Positions 1 to 11,734 are shown, counted from the first letter of the stretch. The stretch: 54,438 bases of DNA from Owenia fusiformis (GCA_903813345.2 CAIIXF020000003.1:33717562-33771999), one strand, 5' to 3'. The notes: generated from the letters alone by a model not told the origin. Translations and numbers: made by a program.

Positions 1-465
1 CTGGCTGTAAAATCTAAGTTAGCGATCCAGAAGATGTGAACTAATACACTGATCACTTTATGTGTGTTTTGGAATTTTTGGTGAAGTAATAAGACCAAAA
101 CTCGCAATTCAAATTGTGATGTGGAAAAATGGCGGACATATGATTTCAAATTTTATGATTACGACATGACCAGTTGTTCATGCGGGAATATATCAGTACT
201 GGAAGGCCACGATACAATGGCCTTAGAAGAAGGTAAATTTGGATGCTTCTCTGCCATGCTATTTTCAATAAGATTAACATGGCTGAAATTCTTCAAATTA
301 CAAGAGGGCACAGGCTTATTACACAAAAAACTGAAAAATCTGAAATAAACAAATGTCATCCATGTACATTATGAATATACTTTTCCATATATTATTGCAC
401 AATGGTCTCTTGATTTCTTATTTTTGGGGTTCTACTGACGCAATAAAGCAGTGAAATGGACTCTA
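1..465. other. 5' flank of gene A, no gene seen
   Basis: I see no supportable coding region here. Positions about 245-312 are an imperfect inverted copy of about 613-680 (both hold an AACATGGCTGAAA-type core), so this stretch belongs to the same repeat-rich flank as the foldback element that follows. Confidence 0.4.
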
Positions 466-858
466 GTCAAAACAGAAATGTTTGTGACTACTTTGAATTT
501 AAAAAATAAGCAATCAAATGACCATATTGAAACAGTTTATGTAAAAATAGAAACATTTATATTTATCCTAACTTTTGTATATTTCAGATAGTAATGTATA
601 ATGTGCAGCAAAGCTGTGGCCTTTTGTAATTTAGGGAGTTTCAGCCATGTTAATTTTTCCGAAAATAACATGGCAGAGAAGTATCAAAATATAAGGGGAC
701 ACAGATATGATAGCTAAACTAGAAAACAAACTAAAATATACAAAAGTTAGGATAAATATAAATGTTTCTATTTTTACATAAACGGTTTCAATATGGTCAT
801 TTGATTGCTTATTTTTTAAATTCAAAGTACTTGCTAACATTTCTGTTTTGACTGTAGA
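466..858. repeat. Foldback (inverted-repeat) element
   Basis: Positions 466-588 read almost identically to the reverse complement of 729-858; both arms contain AAAATAAGCAATCAAATGAC. The 140-bp loop between them has no ORF of note. The high identity of the arms suggests a recent hairpin-type non-autonomous element. The family is not identified. Confidence 0.75.
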
Positions 859-879
859 TAAAATAAAAAGAAGAATTAA

Positions 880-1056
880 CGTTAAATCCACAGAGATTCA
901 TAAACTCGCCGTGCGGCTGCCGTATAGGAAATGTGACTGCAAAAGTATCCGACCGCAGAAATTCCACGGCGAGCGTAGAAATGTTACTGCCCGCAGAAAT
1001 GACAGACCGCACGGTCGCCGTAGGAAATGTAACTGGGGTGTAAGCGCCAAATTTTA
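880..1056. repeat. CG-rich palindromic MITE-like repeat, copy 1
   Basis: This GC-rich island in AT-rich DNA is built from the motif GCCGTAGGAAATGTAACTGG in both orientations, together with CTGCGG/CCGCAG blocks. Related copies lie at 4498-4676, 11228-11406 and 11590-11734. The right edge reads GTAACTGGGGTGT. The left edge is unclear and may be truncated. From 1057 to 1649 there is no gene; 1241-1322 resembles the arm of the foldback at 6.8-7.8 kb (shared core GATTGGCTGGAAT). Confidence 0.65.
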
Positions 1057-1649
1057 GTGTCATGGTCCAGTGATTTTTGCCAATCAAACACTGAAATCAG
1101 TACAAAGAGGCTTCCTCGGCCTGAAATCGCGTTCGATTTCACCAACGTTACGACGTTATATCAACCGGAAATAAAATAATTCAACTCTAATTTCAAACGT
1201 GTTGAATTTTAATTCTCAATGGTTATGCAACAGAATGCAGTAACGTCAAATAGCGTGTTCTGATTGGCTGGAATTGGACATACCTTGCCTAGCTATGTGA
1301 AGTATGTGTGAATTGGCCAAATATTACGGTATCCTATAATCCCCAAAGGCGCGCTATAATACTAAATACAACACCCACTGCAGCTGATATTGAATTATCT
1401 AAAGTTTATACGGGCAGACAATTCAATAGTATTATTATTATTCATTTATGAACCTGTATTTAAACAGAGTAGTACAAAACATATAATATACAGTTATGGT
1501 GGATCGAAACATATTTACAGTATAAGTACATTAATAAAGTCATCGGGAAAGAGTAAGTTAATTCACGTATTTGGATCTCAAAACAGGATTATCAACAAAG
1601 GTCAAACAGGATTAAATCCCCAAATATTTCAATTGTTAAAAGAAACATA

Positions 1650-4600
1650 ATGCAGTTTCAACAAAAACTTGGATCATCAATAATGTGCGTTCTACCATTG
1701 TTTGTAATCGTCACAATACTGGCAGTGTCATATGTTGTAGACACAATAACCAAAGATGATGCATCTTACAATTACGCAATATTAGGTAAGTTAAGGGACA
1801 TGTGAAAAAAACATTTTTGAAAATTGCTTAACCAGTACATATTATTTTCAGGTTCAAAATATAGTAATGGGTGTACTTCCTTATTTTTTCAGGAAAGCAT
1901 TCTTGTTGCATCTTGCAGTGAATTAGGTATAAATTGTACGCGATCAATCATGTCTTGTTTAGAACTTTGAGAAGAATTTTTTTTTTATAAAATCAAACTT
2001 TATTAATAAACATATTTTACATTACATGCATACAATTAGATAAAAAACAATTATAGAAATTTCAAGTTACATTACATCTTTCTGATCATTATCTCAGTAT
2101 CAAAAATGGCTTTTACATTACAAGCTGTATTGACCCTTTTTTTAAAATCATGTATAGCTTTTTTAATTACCAATGTTTTAAGTAAATCTTCTTTTTTAAC
2201 AATTGCATTTCCAATTTTTTGATCATTTGTAACATTTACATCATTCCAAATTGATTTAATACAGTCACAATTGATAAAGAAGTGGTCAATGTCATCTTTT
2301 ACATGTGCGTTACAAAAGTTACAGATGTCAGAGTTTTCTATGTTACATTTCTTCAAATAAATATTTTGAGGGTAAATACCATGTAAAATTTTCCATTTTT
2401 TTAGAACTTTGAGAAGATGTTTGAAAAATTCAAAAGGCTGCCATTTTGACTGTCTTTCAGCATTTCCTGAAGGAAATACACTCATGTCTTCATACTTTGT
2501 TTAGTCTATTTATTTTGTACGAGAAAATAACATGGGCAGGTATAGCAATTTTTCAAATGCTTCCTTGAACCATAACCTCGCACAGTATATGGACAACAAT
2601 ACGTGAATTGTACAGTCGTGCTTCAAATTGAGGATCGACTTACTTTTATTAATCCCTGATCGATAGTCCCCGATTGTCCCATTGGTTACAAGTGTACCAA
2701 GTTGGTTGTCACATATCGGGTAATCCAAAAATAACAGAAATGCCTTTACGGAGGAGAGTATACTAAAATAAGGTATTGTTTGTATTTATCCATTACTATT
2801 TACTAATTACTTTACTTGATTCCATTCGTCTAACTGTATACCTAGCGTGTCTCAACGTACATATGATGCGGGCTTATTATCTCAGCAATTAATTCAATTT
2901 CTACCCATTTACTCAGCTCAATAGGATAGTTTCTAAATAGCAGAAAAATCAATGAAATCTTGTGCTGCCATCTTTTATTTAGCTTTTAACTTAGGCTAGA
3001 GCTCCATTCACTTACATGCTAAAATCTTGGAAAAGTGGCTTAATTTCATGATTTATCAAAGTGTGTTTGTTGAATCTGTATAAAACTTGAATGCTATACC
3101 ACATGATGACCCTGTTTATGTACATGTTGTGATTAAACATGCAAATGTTGATTGACATACAAATAATCCACGGTTTTAAAGAATTTTAGCATTGCATCTA
3201 TGGACATTTGGCCCAAGTTTTTTTAAATTGTCATAGAAAATTATTCAAATTACATAACTGTGTAAATCAAAGCTATTTTAGGAGAAAACAATTCACTGAA
3301 TTCAAATATACCATTTAAAAGAAGATAATGTAAGTCATTAGAGGTCTAATATTCAAGTCTCTTAAAATCTCACGAAAAACGAGATTTAGCGAGATTTCAA
3401 AAGCTACATGGAAACTATACTATTTGCTTGTGATCATTTAATTGCGTCTAAAATAGTTACATAGACAGTTACATAAAATAAAATTATTATTTAAAATAAG
3501 TAAAGTTAATTGTGCAGTAAGAATTGTCCTACATGGCTTAGATCATTGATACCCTGGCTCAATGCATGGAATATATTACAAGTGATATGGAGCAGAGTGA
3601 GTCGATGCTCTCTAAGCTTGAGCTTAGCCCTACGGTCTTCACTCTCCAACAATGTGAGTAAAGTCTGTCGTCCATAGGTATCACATTGAAGTATAAAATG
3701 TTCAATAGTGTCTCTTGAACTGCAGCGCAATGGACAAACCCCATTACTTACAATGCGTTTAAATCTGATTTAGAGAGATATCCCCAAGACTTATATGTTC
3801 ATAGACAAATTGGCAAAAGTGTACCGTTCAAGTGTTCTCCAAATGATGGAAAGTGGAGAGTTATGCCGTCCATTACCCCCTATAAACCACAGCAATCTAT
3901 GAACCAAGACTGTTTTGTAAATATTATTCATTAGTAACACTATTATACTCCAGAAGAACATCATCCTTGAAAAGTCTATCTGTCTTCTAATAGAAAGCCA
4001 TCCAAGGCCTGAACCTACAATCGGGTTCGGCGAAATTTTTGGTAGTTCCTGAATTCTTCTTCCGATTTCATGGTGTGATATTTCCACTTGCTCTATCTCA
4101 TGCGTGGATATTATAGTCTATTACCTGACAACCGTACAGTAGCTTGCTATATATAACTTACTGGCCATTAATGGGCAAAGACCTCCTGTTAAAGAGCCAA
4201 GTCAACGAGAAATATTTCTGTATTGATTTGAACATCGTTTGTTTTACCAGGTCGTTGTGGTTCCTAAGTGGTATCCCGACATGCAGCTCCTCTGTTTTTT
4301 GTTGAATTGCACTGGGGCCAAGTATGGGGGTATCTTTGCCGTCGTGGGGTCTGCCGGAAATAAGGAGCGATCAGCGATCATTTCCCGGGGTGGATAGTAA
4401 TTCGGCAGTTTGAGCTGTAATTCCACACGATGTGGGTGTCTGTTAATACTTTGCATGCTCAGAGATACTAGTAATTGTAAAATTGAATTTCTATAAAGCC
4501 TCAGTCACATTTTCTCTACGAGTCGAGTACGACAGTCATACGACCCGACAACGGTCGTAGCTTTACAAAATCGATATAGAAAATCTACATCTACGCGTAT

Positions 4601-7600
4601 TACTATATCCCTTTATTTTATGCGGCATATCATTTCTCTCGATTTGGGAAGCTACGATTGCCGTAGATGAAATGTGACCGATGCATTACTGGAAAGATTA
4701 CTGCATTTGGTTTCTACAAATCTGTTTTTGATATCTGGTCCTATTCAGATAACAATGTGAAGGACGGCAAAGAGACAAACACAATCACAACCGGCACGAT
4801 ACGGACGAGCTATGCACCACGAGGGAATTCATTTCACTCAAGAACACAACATCCGGATGCTGTGAACAAAAAAACATGCAACCAAAACCGGACCCAGTCT
4901 TTCCCATATCTCAGCGGCATATATAGCAACCCATCTGTAAATATTGACTTTAAAAGGGAAACGTTTGTTTACAAGATCGACGTTGACTACCACATCTTTA
5001 CTGTTTCAATTTGGTCGACAGCGGAATATTGTCACGCTGAAGGTTGGCTCGATGGCAAAAGAGAAAATATAAGGTATGGACAACAAGTGTGGAAGATTCA
5101 TAAAGAAGCAGAAATTGTAGAATTGTGATACACAAGGTTTTGTAAATTATATCAACTCGTTTAGTCTAAATTGCACCTTAAACTCCAAACAAAATGTTTT
5201 GAAGAATCAAGGACGTATTTGGAAGAACTAATTTTTAATGAACATGATACTATTCTAGTATTTAATCTTTGATTTATAGGGAAAGTTTTGTGATTGGTCT
5301 GTCGATGCCCTTAACAATAAGAATATACGTGGTAGACACTGATATGGCTCGACATATGCATTCTCGAATCTACTACACATTGATACTCACCCGGCGACCT
5401 CGTGGCCAACTTGGGATGTTGCCCAGAAACGCCAATCATAGTGTGTGCCTTATAAAACAAGAATGTGACAAAATGATTTTCCCTGATCAACCGTGTGGAT
5501 TGCAAGCGACTGGTCATGGTTCATGGAACACTTTTACAAGCCAGAGCGCCAAGCTACCAGAATGCGAGTCTGCAAACATACAGGGTAAGTGCCAAAACAT
5601 TTAATTGACGACTTTCAATTTACTTTATCTGTTATGCTAGACGAGATGGTCTTCAAGTCCGATGCCTCATGCTCTTTTATCTATATCTTTATAGTTAGGC
5701 TAATACAAGGTTTCTGTCCCGCTGGATTTTATATCATGAGTTGAGGATAAGCCTTGCTTCTAGTTTCTTAACCCTCATCTACTTCAATACCAGTTGGGAT
5801 GTTTTATAGGGGAGTCATTAGTATACTTAAAGTGTTCATTTTCAAATGGCCGATTTATGCACTTTAGCCCATAAATATTTATTTCTCTCCTCGGAGAGTC
5901 AACTCTATAGATCTGCAGTTGTTTTATCTTGTTATCCAGGGAGTTGGCTGGTACCATGTGTTCAGTGTTCTGATGACGACAGTTGCTATTGGAAACAGGC
6001 AATGTGGCAGCCTTACGGTAGAAAATGTAGCTATCATATGCCTGTTAAGGAAGAGGTAGAAAGCAGCTACGATGATAAAAATGTAAGGCAATTAATGTTG
6101 TGTAAGCTTCCTTTTTGAACAATTGCATTGAATTAAAAATGTTGCTCTTTTTATGAGAAATATCATAGAGTCTCTTTACAATTACAATACAAATTTATTG
6201 TCAATATGTCAATGTCAATATATGTTTATATGATTTTAATAAATGAATAAAAAAAACAAAAAAAACTCTACAACCCTTGAAAGGAGATCAATTAGTGGAC
6301 ACCCTGTATATAAATATTGTGTTATTAAAATTATTGTAGATTCTTTTCCTTGGCGATTCCACTCTTCGCGGGATGATGTACTATATACTTGAGTATCTTA
6401 ATGGAAGCCTCACTGATTGGGAAATGTCCCATGGGGCACTCCTATACAATAACATAAACAGAGGACGCACAAATATGAGTTTTATGTACTATCCCGGCCT
6501 CGATGAAGATCCACCCACTATCAAAACTGCTCTGAAAACATTGATAAAATTGTAAGATGTTTGCATATGAAAATCCAGTGGTGTAGCTAAGAAGCGACTA
6601 GGCGAAAAGTATTTCCAAAGCCTGGTCGAGGCAAGCGCCTCGACTGTCTCATCCTGGCTACGCTACAACATTTCCATTATTCAGATTCTAAACTTATGCC
6701 TTGGAAGTATGAACGCAAAGTTATACTTATAAAAACATCATTAAAATATGAACTTAGTTCGACGATGGCAATAGAAAAACATATCTCTTACGTGATGAGA
6801 TGAGAAAAAACGCGCGAGTGGAATGAAGCAGCCACAATGCATTGAGTCTTGAGCTTAAATTCTTTTCACACATTGCAAAATATTTTCTCCGAAATCACTT
6901 AAAGATACAAAATCACTAAAAGGACACAATTTCAATGAATTTTTTTGCAAGGGCCAAGTTGGCAAAGTATCAATTTCAATCTGGACAGTCAACTTGTCAT
7001 CTTGACAAATGTTGACAACCAAGTGACCTTGGGTGCAGTGATTGGTGATATAACCCACTGCAGTTATATGAAATACTGTGTTCGGATTGGCTGGAATCGG
7101 ACACGCCTTGCCGAGCGTGCGAATGATGATTTAGATTAAAAATCGATAAAAGTTATACAACTGATTTACAACTAATCATCGATAGAGGAATATTTTTGAA
7201 AGGTTGTTAAAAAGCGACGATGCAAGCGCCTCGTCTGTCTCGTATATAATAATAATCACCCTATAATGTGAAGTACAAACATATAGTATGTAATGGTCAT
7301 AAAACATATTTTAATATGATCTCTTTTACACAAGTGCAGGTGCCTCATTGACTGAATTAATTCGTTCCGCATTTATATTTATCTAATGCAGATACCAGAA
7401 TCAAACATGTATTTATGTGCAAAATATGTTAAACATGAACATAGATAATTATCTCATTTTTAACTTGTCGCATTATGTGGGTAGTATTATATGCATGAAA
7501 TCTACAATACATCTTTGAACAGTTTAATGATAAATGCGAGTACATAATTAATGATTCACACATGGCTAGGCAAGGTGTGTCCGATTCCAGAGTGTTTCAT

Positions 7601-9893
7601 ATTACTGCTATGTATTATGTCACCAATCACGCATCCAAGGTCACTCCTTATGTGGTTGTCAAGGTATCTTCACTTTTGAATTGATGCTTTACCAACTTGA
7701 TCATTGCAAAGTTTCAGTGAAAATATGTTCTTTTTTACTGATTTCGTGGCACAGTAGAAAATATTTTGCAATATGTGAAAAGAATTTCAGCCCAAGACTC
7801 ACTGCATTGTAGAATGACCATTCCTTTCAGGCATTGTTTCCTATCAATGATGCGCATCTCGTGCAAATTTTGGAAAGCAGCGCCTTCAAGGAATGGTCAA
7901 TACACATAGCAATAAGTCCAGGGCTTAAATAAAAAACGATAAAGAATAAAATAAGTGGACGACCAAGTAAATACGATTAATAATTTTGACAAATAGGTGG
8001 ATCAATTTTTAAGAATGTTCTTTTTTAAAATCAGTTATAATCACCTGTTTGATTTACCGGGAAGTAATATAATCATTGTATAAAGAAAACATGAGTGACA
8101 GAAAAACATAAAGGGGTACGACCGCAAACCGACTTCTTTGTAAGAATAAAACATTCAATTTGTGCCTCACATTTGCTCTCTCTGACTTTCAGGTCTCAAC
8201 CAGTTAAGAATTCTAGCAGTACTGTGCTAGTGGTGGGACGCTTTAAGAATATTGATAAGAGCGACTTTCCGCTCCTGATGTCCACGCTGAAAGAGCTGGG
8301 ACTAACTGGGATCAAGTTAGTTATGAAGACAATGGGTTTCAGTAGATGCCAGGTAATAACATACGTCGGGTAATAATAGCATACGTTGGGTTGTAATATA
8401 CATCGGGTTATACCATACGTCGGGTAATAATTACATACGTTGGGTTGTAATATACGTCGGATAATAACATACGTCGGGTAATAAAAACATACGTCACATA
8501 CTTCGGGTAATAAAAACATACGTTGGGTTGTAATATACGTCGGGTAATAACATACGTCGGGTAATAAAACATACGTTGGGTTGTAATATACGTCGGGTAA
8601 TAGCATACGTCGGTTAATAAAAACATACATTGGGTTGTAACATACGTCGGGTAATAAAGACATATGTTGGGTTGTAATATACGTCGGGTAATAGCATACG
8701 TCGGTTAATAAAAACATACGTTGGGTTGTGATATACGTCAGGTAATAACATATGTCGGGTAATAAAAACATACGTTGGGTTGTAATATACGTCGGGTAAT
8801 AACATACGCCGGTTAATAAAAACATACATTGGGTTGTAACATACGTCGGGTAATAGCATACGTCGGTTAATAAAGACATACGTTGTGTTGTAATATACGT
8901 CGGATAATAGCATACGTCGGTTAATAAAAACATATGTTGGGTTGTGATATACGTCAGGTAATAAAGAACGTCGGGTAATAAAAACATACGTTGGGTTGTA
9001 ATATAAGTCGTGTAATAAACGTAGTATAGAAATATCAATAAAATGTATTGTTACAACATTGAATCTGTTTAAAAAATATTTTCAGGTAGATGTGGCTGCT
9101 GCTGTTAATACAAATTCTGACCTTACGGCGATCGCTCAGCGTTGCGGATTTGAAATCCTACAAGTTTTCCCTATTATCATGCCAATGTACAAAGATGCAA
9201 CTTATGGTAACTGTGCAATGCATTACCACTTTATCAGCAACAGAAAAGAGGTATGTTAATTTATGGTAACTTTGCATTGCATTATCGCTTTATCAAAACA
9301 TATAAAAGAAGAATGTGAACTAATGGTTAATGTGAAATACATTATCACTTTATCAGCAGTCACATAAACCAGGCCTCCTAGACTTCCAACAACGCGAACA
9401 TCAGTTCTGATACCGCGAACTACGTTCCTTGCACTCGAACCACGAATCTCATATCGCGAACGTGAAATCTTATGTCGCGCACCACCATTTCCTTGTTTCC
9501 GAACATATTTCTTGTACTGACAAAACGAACTATTTTGAATTATCGTAACAGTTTACTTTAAAAAAGTATAATGCTTAAATGTTCTCTTTTACGGCCTATG
9601 GACGTTAATCAAAAATAATGCTTTAAAACAGTCCCAGTTAGGAAAAACATACAAAACTTGATTGAAGAAATATCATAACATTAAATCTCAAATGTAACTA
9701 TTAACAATATATACATCAACATAATGATATTCATGAATGATTTTACATTTATTCTATGTAGGGTCGAAAACTAGAAAACTACCATGTCAACGGGAACGTC
9801 GTAGCAGCCTATTCCAACATGTTTATAACCATGCTACATAGGCATTGGACAAATAAAGCTAAAAAATATTTGATTGGCGGAATAAAGGTTTGA
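1650..9893 (+). CDS. CPED1-like: CPED1-like type II membrane protein with PC-esterase domain (gene A)
   Basis: Eight exons by eye: 1650-1785, 4749-5073, 5280-5584, 5940-6082, 6340-6551, 8193-8352, 9086-9250 and 9762-9893. All junctions are GT/AG with matching phases (1,2,1,0,2,0,0), giving 525 residues. Residues 10-30 are one hydrophobic signal-anchor. A Ser/Asn-rich stalk follows, then a beta-rich domain at about 110-225 that I read as the cadherin-like beta-sandwich, then a Cys-rich linker and a PC-esterase-type domain starting at LFLGDSTLRG (GDS at 308-310). A conserved CAMHYH lies at 470-475, where this family has its second conserved block. Known vertebrate CPED1 is about twice as long, so this is a short form. 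PC-esterase domains are predicted to act on modified glycans or glycoproteins in the secretory pathway; no substrate can be read here. Gene B downstream is a tandem paralogue. I am sure of the exon chain and less sure of the CPED1 name. Confidence 0.85.
2072..2485 (-). pseudogene. LINE reverse transcriptase 3' fragment in intron 1 of gene A
   Basis: A 137-codon minus-strand frame ends in a Cys/His cluster (C-x2-C, then H and C about 12-17 residues on: ICNFCNAHVKDDIDHFFINC). This is typical of the C-terminus after the RT domain of non-LTR retrotransposons. Only the terminal piece is left, with no RT motifs. A T-rich run at 1979-1987 on the plus strand, just beyond the 3' side, may be the copied poly(A) tail. 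Confidence 0.7.
2486..3505. other. Intron 1 of gene A, no gene seen
   Basis: AT-rich intronic DNA. Positions about 2521-2560 carry a dispersed motif (AAAATAACATGGGCAGGTAT) that recurs near 26203 and, diverged, near 38300 and 41325. Nothing else was recognised. Confidence 0.4.
3506..4087 (-). pseudogene. Degenerate LINE RT C-terminal fragment
   Basis: Two overlapping minus-strand frames read as one broken LINE tail. The upstream part (3791-4087) has the IDFSRMMFFWSIIVLL block seen before the terminal domain of many non-LTR elements. The downstream part (3506-3744) has C-x3-C...H...C followed by Leu/His-rich sequence. A frameshift separates the halves. It is diverged and surely inactive, and the clade was not assigned. 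Confidence 0.6.
4088..4497. other. Intron 1 of gene A, no gene seen
   Basis: Nothing recognisable. A 70-codon minus-strand frame at 4244-4456 has no features and is probably chance. Confidence 0.35.
4498..4676. repeat. CG-rich palindromic MITE-like repeat, copy 2
   Basis: The ends are inverted: CAGTCACATTTTCTCTACG at the left and CGTAGATGAAATGTGACCG at the right. This is the same terminal motif (cytosine-rich, then AGT[C/T]ACATTT) as the copies at 0.9 and 11.2-11.7 kb. The internal CGACCC/CGGTCG sequence is also palindromic. It sits about 70 bp upstream of exon 2 of gene A. Confidence 0.6.
6833..7813. repeat. Foldback element with about 270-bp arms, intron 5 of gene A
   Basis: The left arm (about 6833-7140) matches the reverse complement of the right arm (about 7548-7813) over most of its length. 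Shared landmarks are the outer CAATGCA(T/G)TGAGTCTTG, a central TTGCAAAATATTTTCT and an inner GGAATCGGACAC(G/A)CCTTGCC. The loop (7141-7547) has no ORF. A relic of the same family lies at about 1241-1322. Confidence 0.75.
8353..9016. repeat. Minisatellite starting exactly at the exon 6 donor of gene A
   Basis: The intron begins GTAATAACATACGTCGG, and the next about 660 bp are variants of that 17-18 bp unit: GGGTAATAACATACGTC, GGGTAATAAAAACATACGTT and GGGTTGTAATATACGTC. They are partly arranged as about 55-bp triplets. Every GTAATA in the array repeats the first six bases of the true donor, usually after GG. No equivalent array exists in intron 6 of gene B. The long minus-strand frame across it is a by-product of the repeat. 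Confidence 0.9.
9251..9366 (+). repeat. Two decayed copies of the exon 7 end and donor in gene A
   Basis: Directly after the exon 7 donor (GAG then GTATGT) the sequence repeats the exon end: TTTATGGTAACTTTGCATTG, then CTTTATCAAAACATATAAAA, then a second, more diverged copy with CACTTTATCAGCAGTCACAT. These copies are homologous to the 59-bp units that number about 60 in gene B at the same intron position. Confidence 0.8.
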
Positions 9894-10477
9894 AGAAAGT
9901 TGATTGGATGTAATTTGACATAGGATGAAAGTGCACATGAAAGGATGTGGTGTAGATGAAAGGATGAGGTATTTTTTCGGAATAAGTGTGATACATGTAC
10001 AGTATATCTGTGGCTCCAGGTACTGAGAATTTGAAGATCCTACTTGATGCCAATAAAAAGTTTCAGAGAAAAAACGTAACTGTGGGGGTCATTTTGCCCC
10101 CCCCCCATTAGGGCGTATAGGGTTAAGGAGTCATCGTAAAGCTGCGTCGGCGTAGATCAGATGATTATCATGACGCAAACTCCACCTTATTTGCGTCATC
10201 CCAGACCCCGATGAGTCAAGATTTCACTATGTTGCCCGCATTGGTCGCATGGTCTTATGAAATATCCTAGTTGTCATACAAAAACCTATATTATCAACAC
10301 CTCACGAGGCCTGTTCTCGGGGTATAAGTACTTGTTCAGAAGGCTTATATTTTACCGTATTGACTTTAGCAATAGTGGCTGGCCATAGTTTTGTACTTAG
10401 TTTTCAATAGGCTGTGATAATAGTAATGGCCTCCTTTCAACACCGTGCGTGTTCAAAGGGCAACATAGTGAAATAAG
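9894..10477. other. 3' flank of gene A
   Basis: No gene recognised. It contains a C homopolymer run around 10098-10107 and a short direct echo of AAAGGATG at 9938-9966. No poly(A) signal could be assigned with confidence. Confidence 0.35.
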
Positions 10478-11206
10478 TGGTATCGATATGGTGAACTTTT
10501 TGAACACACGTTTCTCTTAAACCAGTCATCAAAAAATTCTGAAAATTTTACATATCGTCAATTTAATGGTCATCTTTTGAATGGTAACGATAACGTTTGA
10601 AAAAAATATTCATATTTTTCTCTATATTGTTTTAGAAAACACCTCAGACACTTATTTTGTTCTTGGTATCATATGTTCGGAATGAAATGAAACATCTATC
10701 CGAACCTCATTGGAACAAAACGACATAAACACAACGTGTCTAGGTCTCTCAATATTGTAGTAGTACAAAGGAAGTTTTGGTTGATTTTAAAAAAGTATCT
10801 TGTTAAAGAAATAAAAGGTTGAGTTTTATCTATTTTTTTGGGGGGGGGGGGATTTTGTTTTAACTTTTTGAATACCTTTTTAAAATCAACCAAAAATTCC
10901 TTTGTATAACTATACTATTGAGAGGTCTAATAATATGTTGTATATGCTATTTTGTTCCAACAAGGTTCGGAAAGACATTTTATTTCATTCTCAAGAATTG
11001 GTAGAAAGGAGCAAAAACAATATTGCACTAAAAAAATGTTAACAAAAACAGTTATACTAAATATTTATAAATAATTTTCGCATTAAATTGTTGTCAATCA
11101 GTCAACATTACATAAAATACCGTGTTTTTTTACAGAATGTTTTCAATAATTGGTTTAAGAGAAAAACATTGTTGAATTCAGTTCACCATATCGATACCTA
11201 TCCTTT
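10478..11206. repeat. Large foldback element between genes A and B
   Basis: Arms of about 320 bp (10478-10797 and 10879-11206) are imperfect reverse complements. Outer landmark GGTATCGATATGGTGAACT at the left pairs with AGTTCACCATATCGATACC at the right. Inner landmark TCCGAACCTCATTGGAACAA pairs with TTGTTCCAACAAGGTTCGG. The loop holds a G homopolymer run near 10840. The arms are diverged, so it is older than the 466-858 element. Confidence 0.75.
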
Positions 11207-11227
11207 GCAAAAAATCATTCGCAAGTG

Positions 11228-11406
11228 CAACGCTAACACCCCAGTCACATTTGTCGTACGGAGGGCGTGCGTCGACCGCAGATCAATTAAATCGGTGTAT
11301 TTCTGCGGCGAGCGTAGGAAAACTACGCTCGCCTTGCGGCCTCCGTACGGCGTATCCAGTTTTTTACAGGCCGCAGGGTCGCCGTAGAAATTATAACTCG
11401 GAGTTG
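11228..11406. repeat. CG-rich palindromic MITE-like repeat, copy 3
   Basis: It starts ACACCCCAGTCACATTTGTC and ends GTAGAAATTATAACTCGGAG. A near-perfect inner hairpin is made by GCGGCGAGCGTAG and CTACGCTCGCC. Same family as 880-1056. Confidence 0.65.
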
Positions 11407-11589
11407 TAATATTTGTTCATTTCTGAGGTCCCTGTAGAAATCAACTGGTTCAACAAGATTGAATCATTAATTGTCAATGTTTCACGATCACTTTTCATTT
11501 GATATCACATCCTAGCACTATGAATAACATTTATGAATTGTCCTGATGTAAATAAAATGAAAAAAGTATTATTTATCAACAGAAATTTA

Positions 11590-11734
11590 AAATTCACCGT
11601 GCGGCTGCCGTGGGAAATGTAACTGGAAAAGTATGAGAGCGCAGGAATTCTGCGGCGAGCGTAGAAAAGCTACTGGCTGCAGAAATGATAGACCGCACGG
11701 CGGCCGTGGGAAATGTGACTGGGGTGTAATTTGG
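11590..11734. repeat. CG-rich palindromic MITE-like repeat, copy 4
   Basis: CCGTGCGGCTGCCGTGGGAA opens it and GGAAATGTGACTGGGGTGTA closes it. It is close to copy 1 in sequence and orientation and lies about 280 bp upstream of the start codon of gene B. Confidence 0.65.

Noticed and set aside
1390-1650. 86-codon ORF upstream of gene A
   Set aside because: It ends at the start codon of gene A in a different frame and has no recognisable features; likely 5' flank or UTR.
8196-9038. 280-codon minus-strand ORF over the gene A minisatellite
   Set aside because: Its peptide is periodic (YYPTYITTQRM-like) and simply translates the repeat; the same array is open in other frames as well. No support for a protein.
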